64,000 nt of DNA from Thiodiazotropha sp040507005 (GTDB lineage: Bacteria; Pseudomonadota; Gammaproteobacteria; Chromatiales; Chromatiaceae), in assembly GCA_040507005.1 (NCBI GenBank), contig JBEVVS010000001.1:3699-67698 (forward strand), read 5' to 3'. Position 1 is the stretch's first letter. Every line of letters begins with the position of its first letter. Made by a program: the position numbers and the translations under genes. The notes beneath the pieces were generated by a model, which worked only from the letters and a program-made list of their open reading frames with translations, was not told the origin of the DNA and ran no database searches. This document shows, piece after piece, positions 1-8,379 of the stretch.

Positions 1-2
1 TC

Positions 3-1397
3 CTCAGTGTCGAAGAGGTGGATCTCACCTTTCAGATCCTGCTCGCACCTTCGGTGGGCGCCCTCTACGATACCGACGGCTTCTCCGGTATGGTGGTCAA
101 ACCCTGGCGCGAGCCACGGGAGCGCACCGTGTTCGAGATCGTGCCCGAGATCCAGGGCAAGCTCTCCCAGATCCCGGGTTTTCAGATCTTCGCCACCACC
201 CCACCGGCCCTGCCCGGGGGCAGCAACTTCCCGGTGGAGTTCATCATCGCCTCCACCGGGGACGCCAAGCGCCTGCTCGACTTCGCCCAGCAGATACAGA
301 CCAAGGCCACAGAGAGCGGCATGTTCAACTTCCCCCCCCTGATCGATCTTAAGTTCGACCAGCCCCAGGCCCAGGTAGTATTGGATCGGGACAAGATCGG
401 CGCCCTCGGACTCGATCTCAACCAGATCGGTAACGATATGGCCGCGGCCCTGGGTGGAGACTATGTCAACCGCTTTAATATTGCAGGACGCAGTTACAAG
501 GTGATTCCGCAGATCGAGCGCGCCCAGCGACTCAATCCGGAGCAGCTCACCGAGATCTATATCAACGGCCCCCAGGGTGAACTGATTCCCTTGAGCAGCG
601 TGGCAAAGATTGAGAACAACACCGTACCCCGCTCCCTCAACCGCTTCCAGCAACTCAACTCGGTGAAACTCTCAGGCATGTCCAACCGCACCCTGGACGA
701 GGCCCTCACCGTACTGGAGCAGGCGGCACAGGAGATCCTCCCCCCCGGCTACACCATCGACTACACCGGCGAGTCGCGCCAGCTGCGCCACGAGGGTAAC
801 AAGTTCCTGCCAGCTTTCACCCTGGCCATCGTGATGATCTTCATGGCCCTGGCGGTGCAGTTCAACTCATTCCGCGACCCGCTGATCATCCTCCTGGGTT
901 CTGTACCCCTGGCCATGTTCGGCGCCCTGATCTTCACCTTCCTGAAGATGCCCAATCCCAACATGCCCTTCTGGACCAGCGGCTGGACCACCACCCTCAA
1001 TATCTATGCCCAGGTGGGCCTGGTCACCCTGGTAGGGCTGATCGCCAAGAACGGCATCCTCATCGTCGAGTTCGCCAACAAGCTGCAGGAGCAGGGACTG
1101 TCGAAGATCGACGCGGCCAGGGAGGCGGCCATGACCCGGCTGCGTCCGGTGCTGATGACCACGGCTGCCACCGTGGCCGGTCACTTCCCCCTCATCCTGG
1201 TCACCGGCGCCGGCGCGGCGGCACGTAACTCCATCGGCCTGGTCCTGGTCGGCGGCATGGCCATCGGCACCCTGTTCACCCTCTTCGTGCTGCCGTCGAT
1301 CTATGTGCTGCTGGCGAAAGAGCACTGCGCAGAAGCCGCAGCAGAAGATGCTCAAGGGGCAGTTGCCGATAGGGAAGCGGCCTTGGGTACCGATTGA
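3..1397 (+). CDS. RND efflux pump, HAE1/AcrB-type inner-membrane subunit, C-terminal part
   Basis: The reading frame is open from the first bases, so the gene starts upstream of the window and only about the last 465 residues are present. The visible part begins in the periplasmic porter domain and ends with the second membrane half: a helix around AFTLAIVMIFMALAVQF, then NGILIVEFANK and RPVLMTTAATVAGHFPL, which are typical of AcrB/MexB-type proton-driven multidrug exporters. Such proteins work as inner-membrane trimers with a periplasmic adaptor and a TolC-like channel. Neither partner is in view; the adaptor is probably upstream. The protein ends after a short polar tail. No following gene is co-oriented within 3 kb, so this is probably the last gene of its operon. 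The family is secure; the substrate cannot be told. Confidence 0.9.
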   Translation, partial: LSVEEVDLTFQILLAPSVGALYDTDGFSGMVVKPWREPRERTVFEIVPEIQGKLSQIPGFQIFATTPPALPGGSNFPVEFIIASTGDAKRLLDFAQQIQTKATESGMFNFPPLIDLKFDQPQAQVVLDRDKIGALGLDLNQIGNDMAAALGGDYVNRFNIAGRSYKVIPQIERAQRLNPEQLTEIYINGPQGELIPLSSVAKIENNTVPRSLNRFQQLNSVKLSGMSNRTLDEALTVLEQAAQEILPPGYTIDYTGESRQLRHEGNKFLPAFTLAIVMIFMALAVQFNSFRDPLIILLGSVPLAMFGALIFTFLKMPNPNMPFWTSGWTTTLNIYAQVGLVTLVGLIAKNGILIVEFANKLQEQGLSKIDAAREAAMTRLRPVLMTTAATVAGHFPLILVTGAGAAARNSIGLVLVGGMAIGTLFTLFVLPSIYVLLAKEHCAEAAAEDAQGAVADREAALGTD

Positions 1398-1438
1398 TCA
1401 CACACCCAACAGGTGCGGCGAGCCTTTCCCCTTCTCCT

Positions 1439-1479
1439 CAAGGCATCCGCTTAAGGGTCGCTAGCCGGCTGATGCCTTG
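1439..1479. other. Inverted repeat downstream of the efflux gene
   Basis: Nine-base arms CAAGGCATC and GATGCCTTG enclose a 23-base loop that contains AGCCGGCT. It lies 40 bases after the stop codon of the efflux gene and could fold as a hairpin in the transcript. There is no T-run on either side, so calling it an intrinsic terminator would be weak. Confidence 0.3.
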
Positions 1480-1500
1480 CAGGCGACCGGGGGACCCATG

Positions 1501-1710
1501 CTAATTGCAGCAGCTTGGTCGCTGAGTGCAAGTACCGCTTCCCGCTCTCCACCCATCTTTACAGGAAAATAGCATGCAACTGCATACATCCTGGTTTCTA
1601 GTGGCATCATGTTTATGGCAGCATACTCTTGGCCAGAAAAAAAATGTTCCGCCACCCACCACGGCTGCGGCTACGACACCAATGATCACTTTCTTCGTTG
1701 TATCAGGCAT
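1501..1710 (-). CDS. Small cysteine-rich membrane-anchored or secreted protein (hypothetical)
   Basis: A 69-residue ORF. After MPDTTKK comes a hydrophobic stretch of about 20 residues (IIGVVAAAVVGGGTFFFW) that could be a signal anchor. The remaining 43 residues hold eight cysteines, including CC pairs near both ends. A good ribosome binding site (AGGGGAGA) lies about five bases before the ATG. I do not recognise a family. An 8-base A run on the plus strand lies within the segment, so the downstream frame could be wrong if the base count there is wrong. The membrane-helix start, ribosome site and cysteine content favour a real gene; the short length and overlapping ORFs in other frames argue for caution. 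Confidence 0.4.
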   Translation of the reverse strand: MPDTTKKVIIGVVAAAVVGGGTFFFWPRVCCHKHDATRNQDVCSCMLFSCKDGWRAGSGTCTQRPSCCN

Positions 1711-1817
1711 GGACTCTCCCCTGTCTATGAGTGTTGAAAACGGCTTTGTAAACTACAAATCATCACATCTTGATTGATTTCCCTTTTTCATGCCGGTAAC
1801 GGCGCTATAAATGCCGA

Positions 1818-2918
1818 TTAGAAATCCAGCGTAAATCGAGCGAATAGTTGTCGTTCAGGTTGAAACTGGGGGAGCTGAATATCCGGCGAGTGGAAACTCA
1901 GGTCGTAGTAGAGAAACTCCTCATCGAGGATGTTTTTGGCGACGATTTCAAACTTGCCGTAGCCCTTGGGAAATCGATATCCCACTAGGGTATCCAGATT
2001 CCAGAAATGCTCCCCCTCGATCGTTTCGGATCCATCGAACTCCTGATCCACATAGGTTCCCACTGCAGACAAATAGGCACCGATCGGCCAATGGTAACTA
2101 AAGCCGATCGGCAGCTGTCGAGTGACCAGGGATTGCAGTTGTGCACTAGAGCTTTCACGCTCCTCCTTTTCATAGGAGAGATGAAGGCCCAGTCTCCGTG
2201 TGGCTGTCCAGTAAAGATATGCCCTGGTCTGTTGCTCATCCCTACTGTCATAGGATGCGCCGAAATTCCTCGGTACCTGGAGATCCCTGCGGCTGAACTC
2301 GGCGCCGATGTGCAGGCGATTGCCCGGCTTAATATCGAATCCGAGGCCGAACTGTTTGATCTCCGACCCCTCTATGTCGTCGATGAGTTGATTGAATCCG
2401 GCCACCTGGGTCGGTTCGATGGTCCGTTCCATCTCTCTCGGGCGGGCGACTCTTTCCAGATAGGCGGCGCGCAGACTGAGGTGAGCCCGGGGCTGCCAAT
2501 TGAAACCAATCTTCGGGGCCCACAGGTCGGTATCGATGAGGTTGTTCTCGAACGCCTCATAGGCGGCGCCGAGAGTCAGATCCAACTCTCCCCCCAGGGG
2601 GAATTGAGAATAGAGATAGAGGTTGGAAAAGCGGGGATCCACCTCCAGGTATTGGGATGGCTCGGTGAAAGTTTCCTCATAGTTGGGGGGTTCGGGCATG
2701 ACTATCGTCAGCATCTGCCTGCTATCAGTACGCTGTCGGTTGTCTTCATCATACTTACCCCCACCGATGACGATGTTGTGATCACCCAACGGCTGGAGGA
2801 GTTGCAGCTCCAGAGTGCGCGCGATGCTGTGCCATGTTCTTGCATTGAGAGAATCGATAATCGAGGGAAGACCGTCCAAGTCGGGGTTGGCGGGATCGAA
2901 GATGGTATTGCTTTCCGT
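1818..2918 (-). pseudogene. C-terminal beta-barrel half of the FecR-TPR outer-membrane protein, after an in-frame TAG
   Basis: This segment continues in the same reading frame as the upstream coding region, separated from it only by one TAG codon at 2919-2921. The first 13 codons after the stop read through to a TTG that a gene caller may take as a start, giving 353 residues. The sequence is an alternating amphipathic beta-barrel resembling the last two thirds of a TonB-dependent-receptor barrel, and it ends in FARFTLDF, the C-terminal aromatic signature recognised by the BAM machinery. On its own it lacks a signal peptide, so it could not reach the outer membrane unless the stop is read through or is a sequencing error. 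Codon use and barrel periodicity look intact, which suggests a recent lesion. Confidence 0.7.
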
Positions 2919-5036
2919 CTAACTATCCCGCAAGTCCTGGTAGATGGCCGACAGGATCAAATGGCTGCCGGGGGAAAACTGATGATGCAGACCGATGCGG
3001 CCAAGGCGGCGCTCTAAATCGTTTCTCTCTACCTCAAAGATATCAGTGGGATCGAATCTGAATGCCAGGTCGCCTCTCTCGGCCTCTTGATAGATATATT
3101 CAAATTGAATGCTGCTTGAGGGAGAGAGGGATAGTTGCAGAAAGCCGTCATAGATATCCTGCTTGAGATCGTTGTTCTCCCGCCAGCCATCGTTCTCGTA
3201 GTGGAATTGACCCAGACTGAAGGCGATCCGCTCTTGCAGTCCGGAAAGGATCAGGTCGTCACCGGCAGTGTCATTGCTGCCGCCAACTGCATTGAGCTGG
3301 ATAGCCAGGCCGTTGCGGGTGAAGAGCGGCGTATATTCGGAAAAGCCTGTGGACGGCCCCGCCCCGCTGAGTATGCCCAGACTGCTGGTGGAGAGTTGTG
3401 GCTGTATCGGTGTTCTGTTCAATGGCTGAAACAGTTGGGATTGCAGCAGTTCACTCAAGCGCGCCTTTTCGTAGAGGGGCTTTTCGCTATAGCTGTCGGC
3501 GAGCAGGCGGTGGGCGGAATGGGAGTGGGCGCTGGTCTGCAGGGAGCGGTAGGCCTCTTTCCTGGCCAGTTCTTCGAATCCCAGGTCCTGGTAGATCCTT
3601 GCCTGGCTGGCATTGCGCGCCGCTTCATCCTGATCCAGGAGCAAGCGGGAACGATAGACCGCACGGTTATCGTTGAGGTCGATGGAGGTTTGGATATCGT
3701 TCAAGGCCTCCACCGGGCGATTCTGCGACTGCTTGCGTATGGCGTCATAGAACCAGGCCGTGGGATCGAGCCTGTCCAACTCCTTGGCCAGGTCGAATTG
3801 GGCCGCGGCAGTTTCGTTGCGTTTCTCCTCGTAATAGGCCTTGCCCAGATAGCTGCGCAGCAGGGCGCTGTTGGGATCGAGCAGAACAGCAGTCTCGATC
3901 TCTCTGCGCCCCGCTGCCAATTCACCCTGGCGTGTCAGGGCCAATCCGAGCCCCAAGCGCGGCAGGGGGGCGGATGAGTCGAGCTCGATCGCTTTTTCGA
4001 ACGCGCCCTTGGCATCGTCAAGATTGACCTCCCTCAGAGATGAAAAACCCAAGACCGAATGGGCCAAAGCGCTTTGCGAGTCGAGTGAGATCGCTTTTTC
4101 CGCGCTCTTGCGGGCCGCTTGGCTCTCTGCGTTCATCAACCAGACCTCTGCCAGCCGAGCCTGTGTCAAGCCGCTGTCCGGGGCCAACTCGGCGGCTTTG
4201 CGGCTGTTTGCCAATGCAGCTGAAATATCGTAGCGGGCCTGATCCACATAGGACCGGGCCATATAGGCAGCGGCAGATCGATGATTGGCGGCAATCCCTT
4301 GTCTTGCCAGGTCAGCCGCTTCATCCAGGCGGTTTTGCGCGATGGCTGTAACCGTCTGTTTGGCTAACTCGTACGCCCTATCAGGTTGTTCAGGCAGTGG
4401 TGGATAGTAGAGTGTCCAGACCACTGCGTCACGGGGATTGGCCAGCACGGTGCGAACCGGCGCCTGATCCTTTTCCGCACGGCCGGATTGATTGGCGCCA
4501 AGCTCGATTGAACCGGCGGAGTTTGCGGCCACAACCACACCTTCGAAGACGACGATATGGGTTGCCATGTCATCAACACTCAGGCCGAATTCGGTCCCCT
4601 CGACCAGCGCATTGGCGTAGGGTGTCCAGACCTCGAACGATCCGGTGATCCTGCTGATGATGTGTACCACCCCCTTGAGGAGCTCAAGCAGAGAGACACC
4701 ATCCTGATTTTGCGCGTTGAGGGTGATTACGCTGAGTTCATTCAAACGCAGCAGTGTTTCATCATGAAGTATCAGGCCGGTACTGCTGTTGGCGCCCACC
4801 CGCAAGCGGCTGCCGGCACACAGCCAATCATTCAGGGTGACTGTCGCCCAAGCCGCGTCATCATGGGGACGAACCTCCACCTCCCCCTGAAGGGAGACCA
4901 CCCGGGCGACGCGAGTCTTGCACTCGCTTGCCGAGAGTAGCTGAGTCGCTCCGCTAACTACATAGAAAATAACAAAAAAGACGATAAGCTTACCGCACCG
5001 GGGCAGCGTGGATGGGTTGCTGTTCTTCCTGATCAT
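2919..5036 (-). CDS. FecR-domain/TPR/outer-membrane barrel protein, truncated by in-frame amber codon
   Basis: 705 residues. Domain order: a signal peptide (hydrophobic about 17-36, cleavage near SASEC); a FecR-type domain (about 45-175, with VSLQGEVEVRP and EGTEFGLSV motifs); a tail of TPR-like helical repeats (about 225-500, for example AALANSRKAAELAPDSGLTQA); then the beginning of a beta-barrel from about 560. The barrel stops abruptly at LRDS followed by TAG and continues in frame downstream, so the ancestral protein was about 1070 residues. FecR domains in such proteins are periplasmic; TPRs suggest protein-protein contacts; the barrel would place the complex in the outer membrane. As written the product lacks most of its barrel and is probably non-functional. 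Substrate and partners are unknown. Confidence 0.75.
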   Translation of the reverse strand: MIRKNSNPSTLPRCGKLIVFFVIFYVVSGATQLLSASECKTRVARVVSLQGEVEVRPHDDAAWATVTLNDWLCAGSRLRVGANSSTGLILHDETLLRLNELSVITLNAQNQDGVSLLELLKGVVHIISRITGSFEVWTPYANALVEGTEFGLSVDDMATHIVVFEGVVVAANSAGSIELGANQSGRAEKDQAPVRTVLANPRDAVVWTLYYPPLPEQPDRAYELAKQTVTAIAQNRLDEAADLARQGIAANHRSAAAYMARSYVDQARYDISAALANSRKAAELAPDSGLTQARLAEVWLMNAESQAARKSAEKAISLDSQSALAHSVLGFSSLREVNLDDAKGAFEKAIELDSSAPLPRLGLGLALTRQGELAAGRREIETAVLLDPNSALLRSYLGKAYYEEKRNETAAAQFDLAKELDRLDPTAWFYDAIRKQSQNRPVEALNDIQTSIDLNDNRAVYRSRLLLDQDEAARNASQARIYQDLGFEELARKEAYRSLQTSAHSHSAHRLLADSYSEKPLYEKARLSELLQSQLFQPLNRTPIQPQLSTSSLGILSGAGPSTGFSEYTPLFTRNGLAIQLNAVGGSNDTAGDDLILSGLQERIAFSLGQFHYENDGWRENNDLKQDIYDGFLQLSLSPSSSIQFEYIYQEAERGDLAFRFDPTDIFEVERNDLERRLGRIGLHHQFSPGSHLILSAIYQDLRDS

Positions 5037-5042
5037 TGTGCA

Positions 5043-5056
5043 CCGGTTTTAACCGG
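5043..5056. promoter_or_regulatory. Palindrome just before the FecR-TPR gene start
   Basis: CCGGTTTTAACCGG is an inverted repeat (arms CCGGTT and AACCGG) lying 7-20 bases upstream of the start codon at 5036, where a ribosome binding site would be expected. It could be an operator or an mRNA hairpin that masks the translation start. No protein that would bind it is identifiable here. Confidence 0.3.
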
Positions 5057-5338
5057 CCTCCCTATTTTCATAAACGCCAAATATGCGTTTAATTCCCACA
5101 CACTTGTTCAATTACCACAGAAATCGGGTGGATACAATAGCCAGTGGGGGATTTACTGCTGAAAACAAGGTAGCAAAGGCTGCGCCTTACCTGCCGAGGC
5201 TATCGATCAGACCTGAGGGGAATTCAGTGGCGGCGCTACAGTATGCCCTGAGTGGCGTATTCGCTCACCGGGTTGGGTTTGAGAGGCTGGTCGTTGGGGC
5301 TCGGAATATAGAACACCATGAAATAGTCAGGCGGTAGA

Positions 5339-5512
5339 TCAGAGAGTACAGCGATCCCAAAGGTCCTTCATGTCTCCTTGACGACGTCCACTACCTTTCC
5401 GACGAGGCTCTTTATCGAGCTCAAATCTGATGAGTTCCCGACGGTCGGCGTTTTTTCTACGTTGCTCAATACGCCGCTCGGGACCAATATATGGCGAGTT
5501 CTCACGTTCCAT
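5339..5512 (-). CDS. Small charged hypothetical protein (57 aa)
   Basis: A 57-codon ORF starting MERENSPYIGPERRIEQRR and rich in Arg, Glu and Asp, with repeated RR pairs spaced along the chain (ERR, QRRK, DRRE, PRRK, GRR). It has a suitable ribosome site (AAAAGGAA, about five bases before the ATG). Short proteins with this ERR/DRR pattern recur in gammaproteobacteria as conserved hypotheticals, from memory rather than a search. No membrane segment or cysteine cluster is seen. It lies between the FecR-TPR gene and the DUF481 gene on the same strand. The function is unknown. Confidence 0.5.
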   Translation of the reverse strand: MERENSPYIGPERRIEQRRKNADRRELIRFELDKEPRRKGSGRRQGDMKDLWDRCTL

Positions 5513-5636
5513 TCAAATTCCTTTTCGAACATGGTTAGCCTTATATTTTAGCACTTTTTTAAGCGAGCCGAGGAAACCTGCTGCTAAAGGGCAGGCAACG
5601 GGAACCTTGTCGAACAGGCTCAGCCGCAACTTAAAC

Positions 5637-6368
5637 TCAAAGCCCCCACACCAGTGACAGGTTGTATTTGAGGTCGCTCTTTTCAGTGTCTGGCGCAGCC
5701 AACGAATCGTATTCGTTGATCAGACCAATCTTCATCGCCAGTGCCCTCCCCTCCGAGATTGTCATCCGCCAGTTGAAACTGCTGATGTTGCGATATTCGC
5801 CAGTTTCCTCCAGGCTGGGATAGAAGGTGGTCTTGAAGTCGACCGCTTCCCGCTCCGAGATGGCCCAGGCTGCATCCAATCCCAGGGTCGCCTCCTGGGT
5901 GAATACCTCCTCCACACCCCCGTAGGTCTTGTTGCCACCGAGGCCGGCACGACCGACCAGGTAGAAGGTTTCGCCTTTGATGAATTCATAACCGACACCC
6001 GCCGAGGCGGAGAGCCGGTAGTCCCAATCCTTGAACTCATCCCAGTCGTAGCGACCCTGAGCAAAGGCGAACCAGGGATTGTCTGTCCAGTACCAATCCT
6101 TCAGCAGATCGGCAAAGAACTGATTTCTCGATACCAGGCCGTCACTCTTTGCCTTGTCATAGGCGGTGACCAGCTTCCAGCCGTGGTCCTGGTCCTTATA
6201 ACTACCGCTGTAGCCGGCATGCAGGCTAATGGACTCGGAATTACCGGTAGCGCCGTTGATGCCCATTTCAACATCGTGTCTCCACCTCTCCCCTTCCGCA
6301 AAGAGGGAGCTGGTGAATGTGGTTAACAAGCATAACGTTAGGGTGTTCAGAAGGTCTCTGTTAGGCAT
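5637..6368 (-). CDS. DUF481 family outer-membrane beta-barrel protein (YdiY-like)
   Basis: 243 residues. The N-terminus (NTLTLCLLTTFTSSLFAEG) is a Sec signal peptide with likely cleavage after LFA. The mature part has the features of DUF481/YdiY-like barrels: an early GINGATGNSES turn, alternating aromatic beta-strands (DWYWTDNPWFAFAQGRYDWDEF), a GVGYEFI strand and a C-terminal strand ending NLSLVWGL. The length matches the family (about 240-260). Members are exported outer-membrane proteins of unknown role, sometimes linked to salt or acid stress. The gene stands alone, with about 300 bases of non-coding sequence upstream. Confidence 0.8.
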   Translation of the reverse strand: MPNRDLLNTLTLCLLTTFTSSLFAEGERWRHDVEMGINGATGNSESISLHAGYSGSYKDQDHGWKLVTAYDKAKSDGLVSRNQFFADLLKDWYWTDNPWFAFAQGRYDWDEFKDWDYRLSASAGVGYEFIKGETFYLVGRAGLGGNKTYGGVEEVFTQEATLGLDAAWAISEREAVDFKTTFYPSLEETGEYRNISSFNWRMTISEGRALAMKIGLINEYDSLAAPDTEKSDLKYNLSLVWGL

Positions 6369-6665
6369 AAGCGAGGATTATTCCAACTATTAATCGATGA
6401 AAACTTACATAACGCGACATTAAACCCAACCATGGCAGTTGCGCGCAATTTTTCACCATGCTGTCTGCACAAAAGCACACAAAATCTGAATCCACATCGC
6501 TGAAATTGAGACATGACTCTTAAATATGACCATGACAGCCATTGTCATAATCTTCAACCTGCCAGTTTGAGCCTATTTCAAAGGGGGATAGGTGGTGGGG
6601 ATGTCGACCCCTGGCGTACTTCCGGTAGCTCTATTTTTCAAGACACAGGAGAGTGTCTGATAATT

Positions 6666-7463
6666 TCACCAAATATACATGCTCGCTTTCTTATTAAGAA
6701 TCGCTAACTCGAAATAGCGGGAAGATGCGCTTTGCGCGATACCATAACAGACGTGCAACGGCAGTAGATGTTCCTCTCTGGGATGACAAAACCGAGCGGA
6801 TGGCGCCTTTAGCCAATGACATAGTCGGTTTGTTCGTTCCGCCTCTTGAATTGCAGTATTGGAACAGGTATCGATCAACCAGGCTTCAAAGGATTCATTC
6901 CTGGCTCTAGTCTCTTCAGTTTCAGGCTTAAAAAACTGATGCATGTTATGAAAAGAAGAGCCTGAGCCGATAAGCAGAAGATCATCGTATCCCAATCCTT
7001 GCAGTGCCTGACCAATCCTTATATGTTGCAACGGATCAAGACTGTCCAATAAAGATAACTGAACACAGGGAATATCCGCATCGGGATAGATAAGTTTCAA
7101 CGGCACGAACACACCATGATCCAAGCCTCGGTCGTGATCCAGCCTGGCCTCTATCCCTGCGTTTCCCAACGCCTGGTATATCATGGTTGCCAGTGAAGGT
7201 TCTCCGGGACAGGGATACTCAATACTGTACGACTCTTTCGGAAATCCATGGTAGTCGTATATCAGCGAAGGATTCTCACCCGCCGTTATACTGGGTAACG
7301 GCTGTTCCCAATGGGCACTCACAGTAATGATTGCCGATGGCTTTTCGATAGTGCCTGCTATTTCCCGCAAGCATTCAACCATCTCCTTGTGGGCAGCGTC
7401 GCCTAGAAGGGGCAAAGGTCCACCGCCATGAGACAAAAATATCGCACTTGCCTTAGTCTTCAT
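6666..7463 (-). CDS. LigB-type extradiol ring-cleavage dioxygenase (4,5-DOPA dioxygenase / YgiD-like)
   Basis: 265 residues from the ATG at 7463, chosen because family members begin close to the LSHGGGP motif and because AAGGTAA lies upstream; the longer frame adds 23 unconserved residues. The class III extradiol dioxygenase residues are visible: His in SHGGG, His in SAHWE, and GLDHGVFVPL, expected to bind the active-site metal (Zn or Fe). Members open catechol-type rings such as DOPA with O2. It follows the SDR gene by 65 bases on the same strand, so the two are probably cotranscribed and controlled by the divergent TetR. The natural substrate is unknown; quinone or catechol detoxification is plausible. 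Confidence 0.85.
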   Translation of the reverse strand: MKTKASAIFLSHGGGPLPLLGDAAHKEMVECLREIAGTIEKPSAIITVSAHWEQPLPSITAGENPSLIYDYHGFPKESYSIEYPCPGEPSLATMIYQALGNAGIEARLDHDRGLDHGVFVPLKLIYPDADIPCVQLSLLDSLDPLQHIRIGQALQGLGYDDLLLIGSGSSFHNMHQFFKPETEETRARNESFEAWLIDTCSNTAIQEAERTNRLCHWLKAPSARFCHPREEHLLPLHVCYGIAQSASSRYFELAILNKKASMYIW

Positions 7464-7528
7464 GATTGTTACCTTGTCGATTGCAAACCATGATGGCGGT
7501 CGACCTTGCCCTGGATTAGATGGTCGTA

Positions 7529-8269
7529 TCAACCCTCCATCATGTTAGCTTCCACTACGTTGCTGGCAAAATCATGGTAGACAGCACCGACCTGCTTGGC
7601 CATGGTATCGGGAAATGCATGAAACTCACCCGACTCCAGCGCATCGATTATGCAACGGGCGACCAATTCCGCCGGCTCTGCGATCTCACCCAGCCCCGCA
7701 TTGACTGCCATATCCGTGGCTATGGGACCTGGGTGCACGCTGACCACCTGAGTCCCCTGCTCCTGGAGTGTATCGCGCAAGCCTTGAGTGATTGAGTATG
7801 AAGCTGCCTTGGATGCCGAGTAGGTGGCAAAATCGGCGAAATTTTTCATGGATGCCACGGAGTTTAGCTGAACCAGCGCTCCCCCGCCATTCACTTTCAA
7901 AACAGGCGCAAAGGCCTGGGCCATCCGTATCAAACCGTAAACATTGACCTCCATTTCGTCCTGCATGGCGGCAACCGCATTGCTCGCCAGGGGATTGGCC
8001 GTATTCAACATACCCGCATTATTGACGACGATCTCCACATCCTTGGCCAGACCGGCGGCTTCGATGATGCTGCTCGGATCATTCAGATCGATGCGGATCG
8101 GCACAATATGCTCGCCGAAAGTATCGCTCAGCGGTTTGAGCGACGCCGGATTACGGGCTGCCGCATAGATCTTGCGCGCGCCCGCTCGTAGAAACTCCTC
8201 GACAATGCTCTTTCCGATACCCCGGTTGGCGCCCGTTACCAGGACAACCCGATCTTTTATTGATTGCAT
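7529..8269 (-). CDS. SDR family NAD(P)-dependent oxidoreductase
   Basis: 246 residues, the usual length of classical short-chain dehydrogenases. Visible motifs: TGANRGIG for the dinucleotide-binding loop, NNAG in strand four, catalytic Ser in LNSVAS and the YSASK pair (Tyr and Lys). A strong ribosome site (AGGAG) precedes the ATG. The intergenic region shared with the divergent TetR gene carries two palindromes that would overlap this promoter, so repression by that regulator with induction by an aldehyde, ketone or electrophile is likely. LigB follows downstream. The reaction is oxidoreduction of an unidentified alcohol or carbonyl. Confidence 0.9.
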   Translation of the reverse strand: MQSIKDRVVLVTGANRGIGKSIVEEFLRAGARKIYAAARNPASLKPLSDTFGEHIVPIRIDLNDPSSIIEAAGLAKDVEIVVNNAGMLNTANPLASNAVAAMQDEMEVNVYGLIRMAQAFAPVLKVNGGGALVQLNSVASMKNFADFATYSASKAASYSITQGLRDTLQEQGTQVVSVHPGPIATDMAVNAGLGEIAEPAELVARCIIDALESGEFHAFPDTMAKQVGAVYHDFASNVVEANMMEG

Positions 8270-8299
8270 GTGATGACTCCTAGTTTGATATTAAATATA

Positions 8300-8343
8300 T
8301 ACCGATCGGTACATATTTGCATTATTGTACTGACCGGTACATA
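8300..8343. promoter_or_regulatory. Two TetR-type operator palindromes between SDR-LigB and tetR
   Basis: A perfect palindrome TACCGATCGGTA lies at 8300-8311. An imperfect one, TGTACTGACCGGTACA, lies at 8326-8341. Their centres are 28 bases apart and both sit between divergent starts. The shared half-site is CGGTAC. This is the expected layout for autoregulation plus repression of the divergent operon by the TetR encoded at 8380. Confidence 0.65.
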
Positions 8344-8379
8344 ATGTCAAGTAGAAATATTGATGAGAGTGAGAGAGCG

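Noticed and set aside
867..1355. Minus-strand 162-aa ORF inside the efflux gene
   Set aside because: His/Gln/Gly-rich composition typical of antisense to a GC-rich membrane gene.
2007..3017. Long plus-strand ORF opposite the barrel gene
   Set aside because: Shadow of the beta-barrel coding strand; no ribosome site or domain, and the opposite strand has clear barrel periodicity.
5083..5337. 84-aa plus-strand ORF and minus-strand fragment (SDLPPDYFMVFYIPSP) in the FecR upstream region
   Set aside because: No ribosome site or start for the minus fragment and no coding character for the plus frame; possibly a remnant but not supportable.
6513..6707. 64-aa plus-strand ORF between DUF481 and LigB genes
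   Set aside because: No ribosome site, no recognisable pattern, and it overlaps the end of LigB on the other strand.
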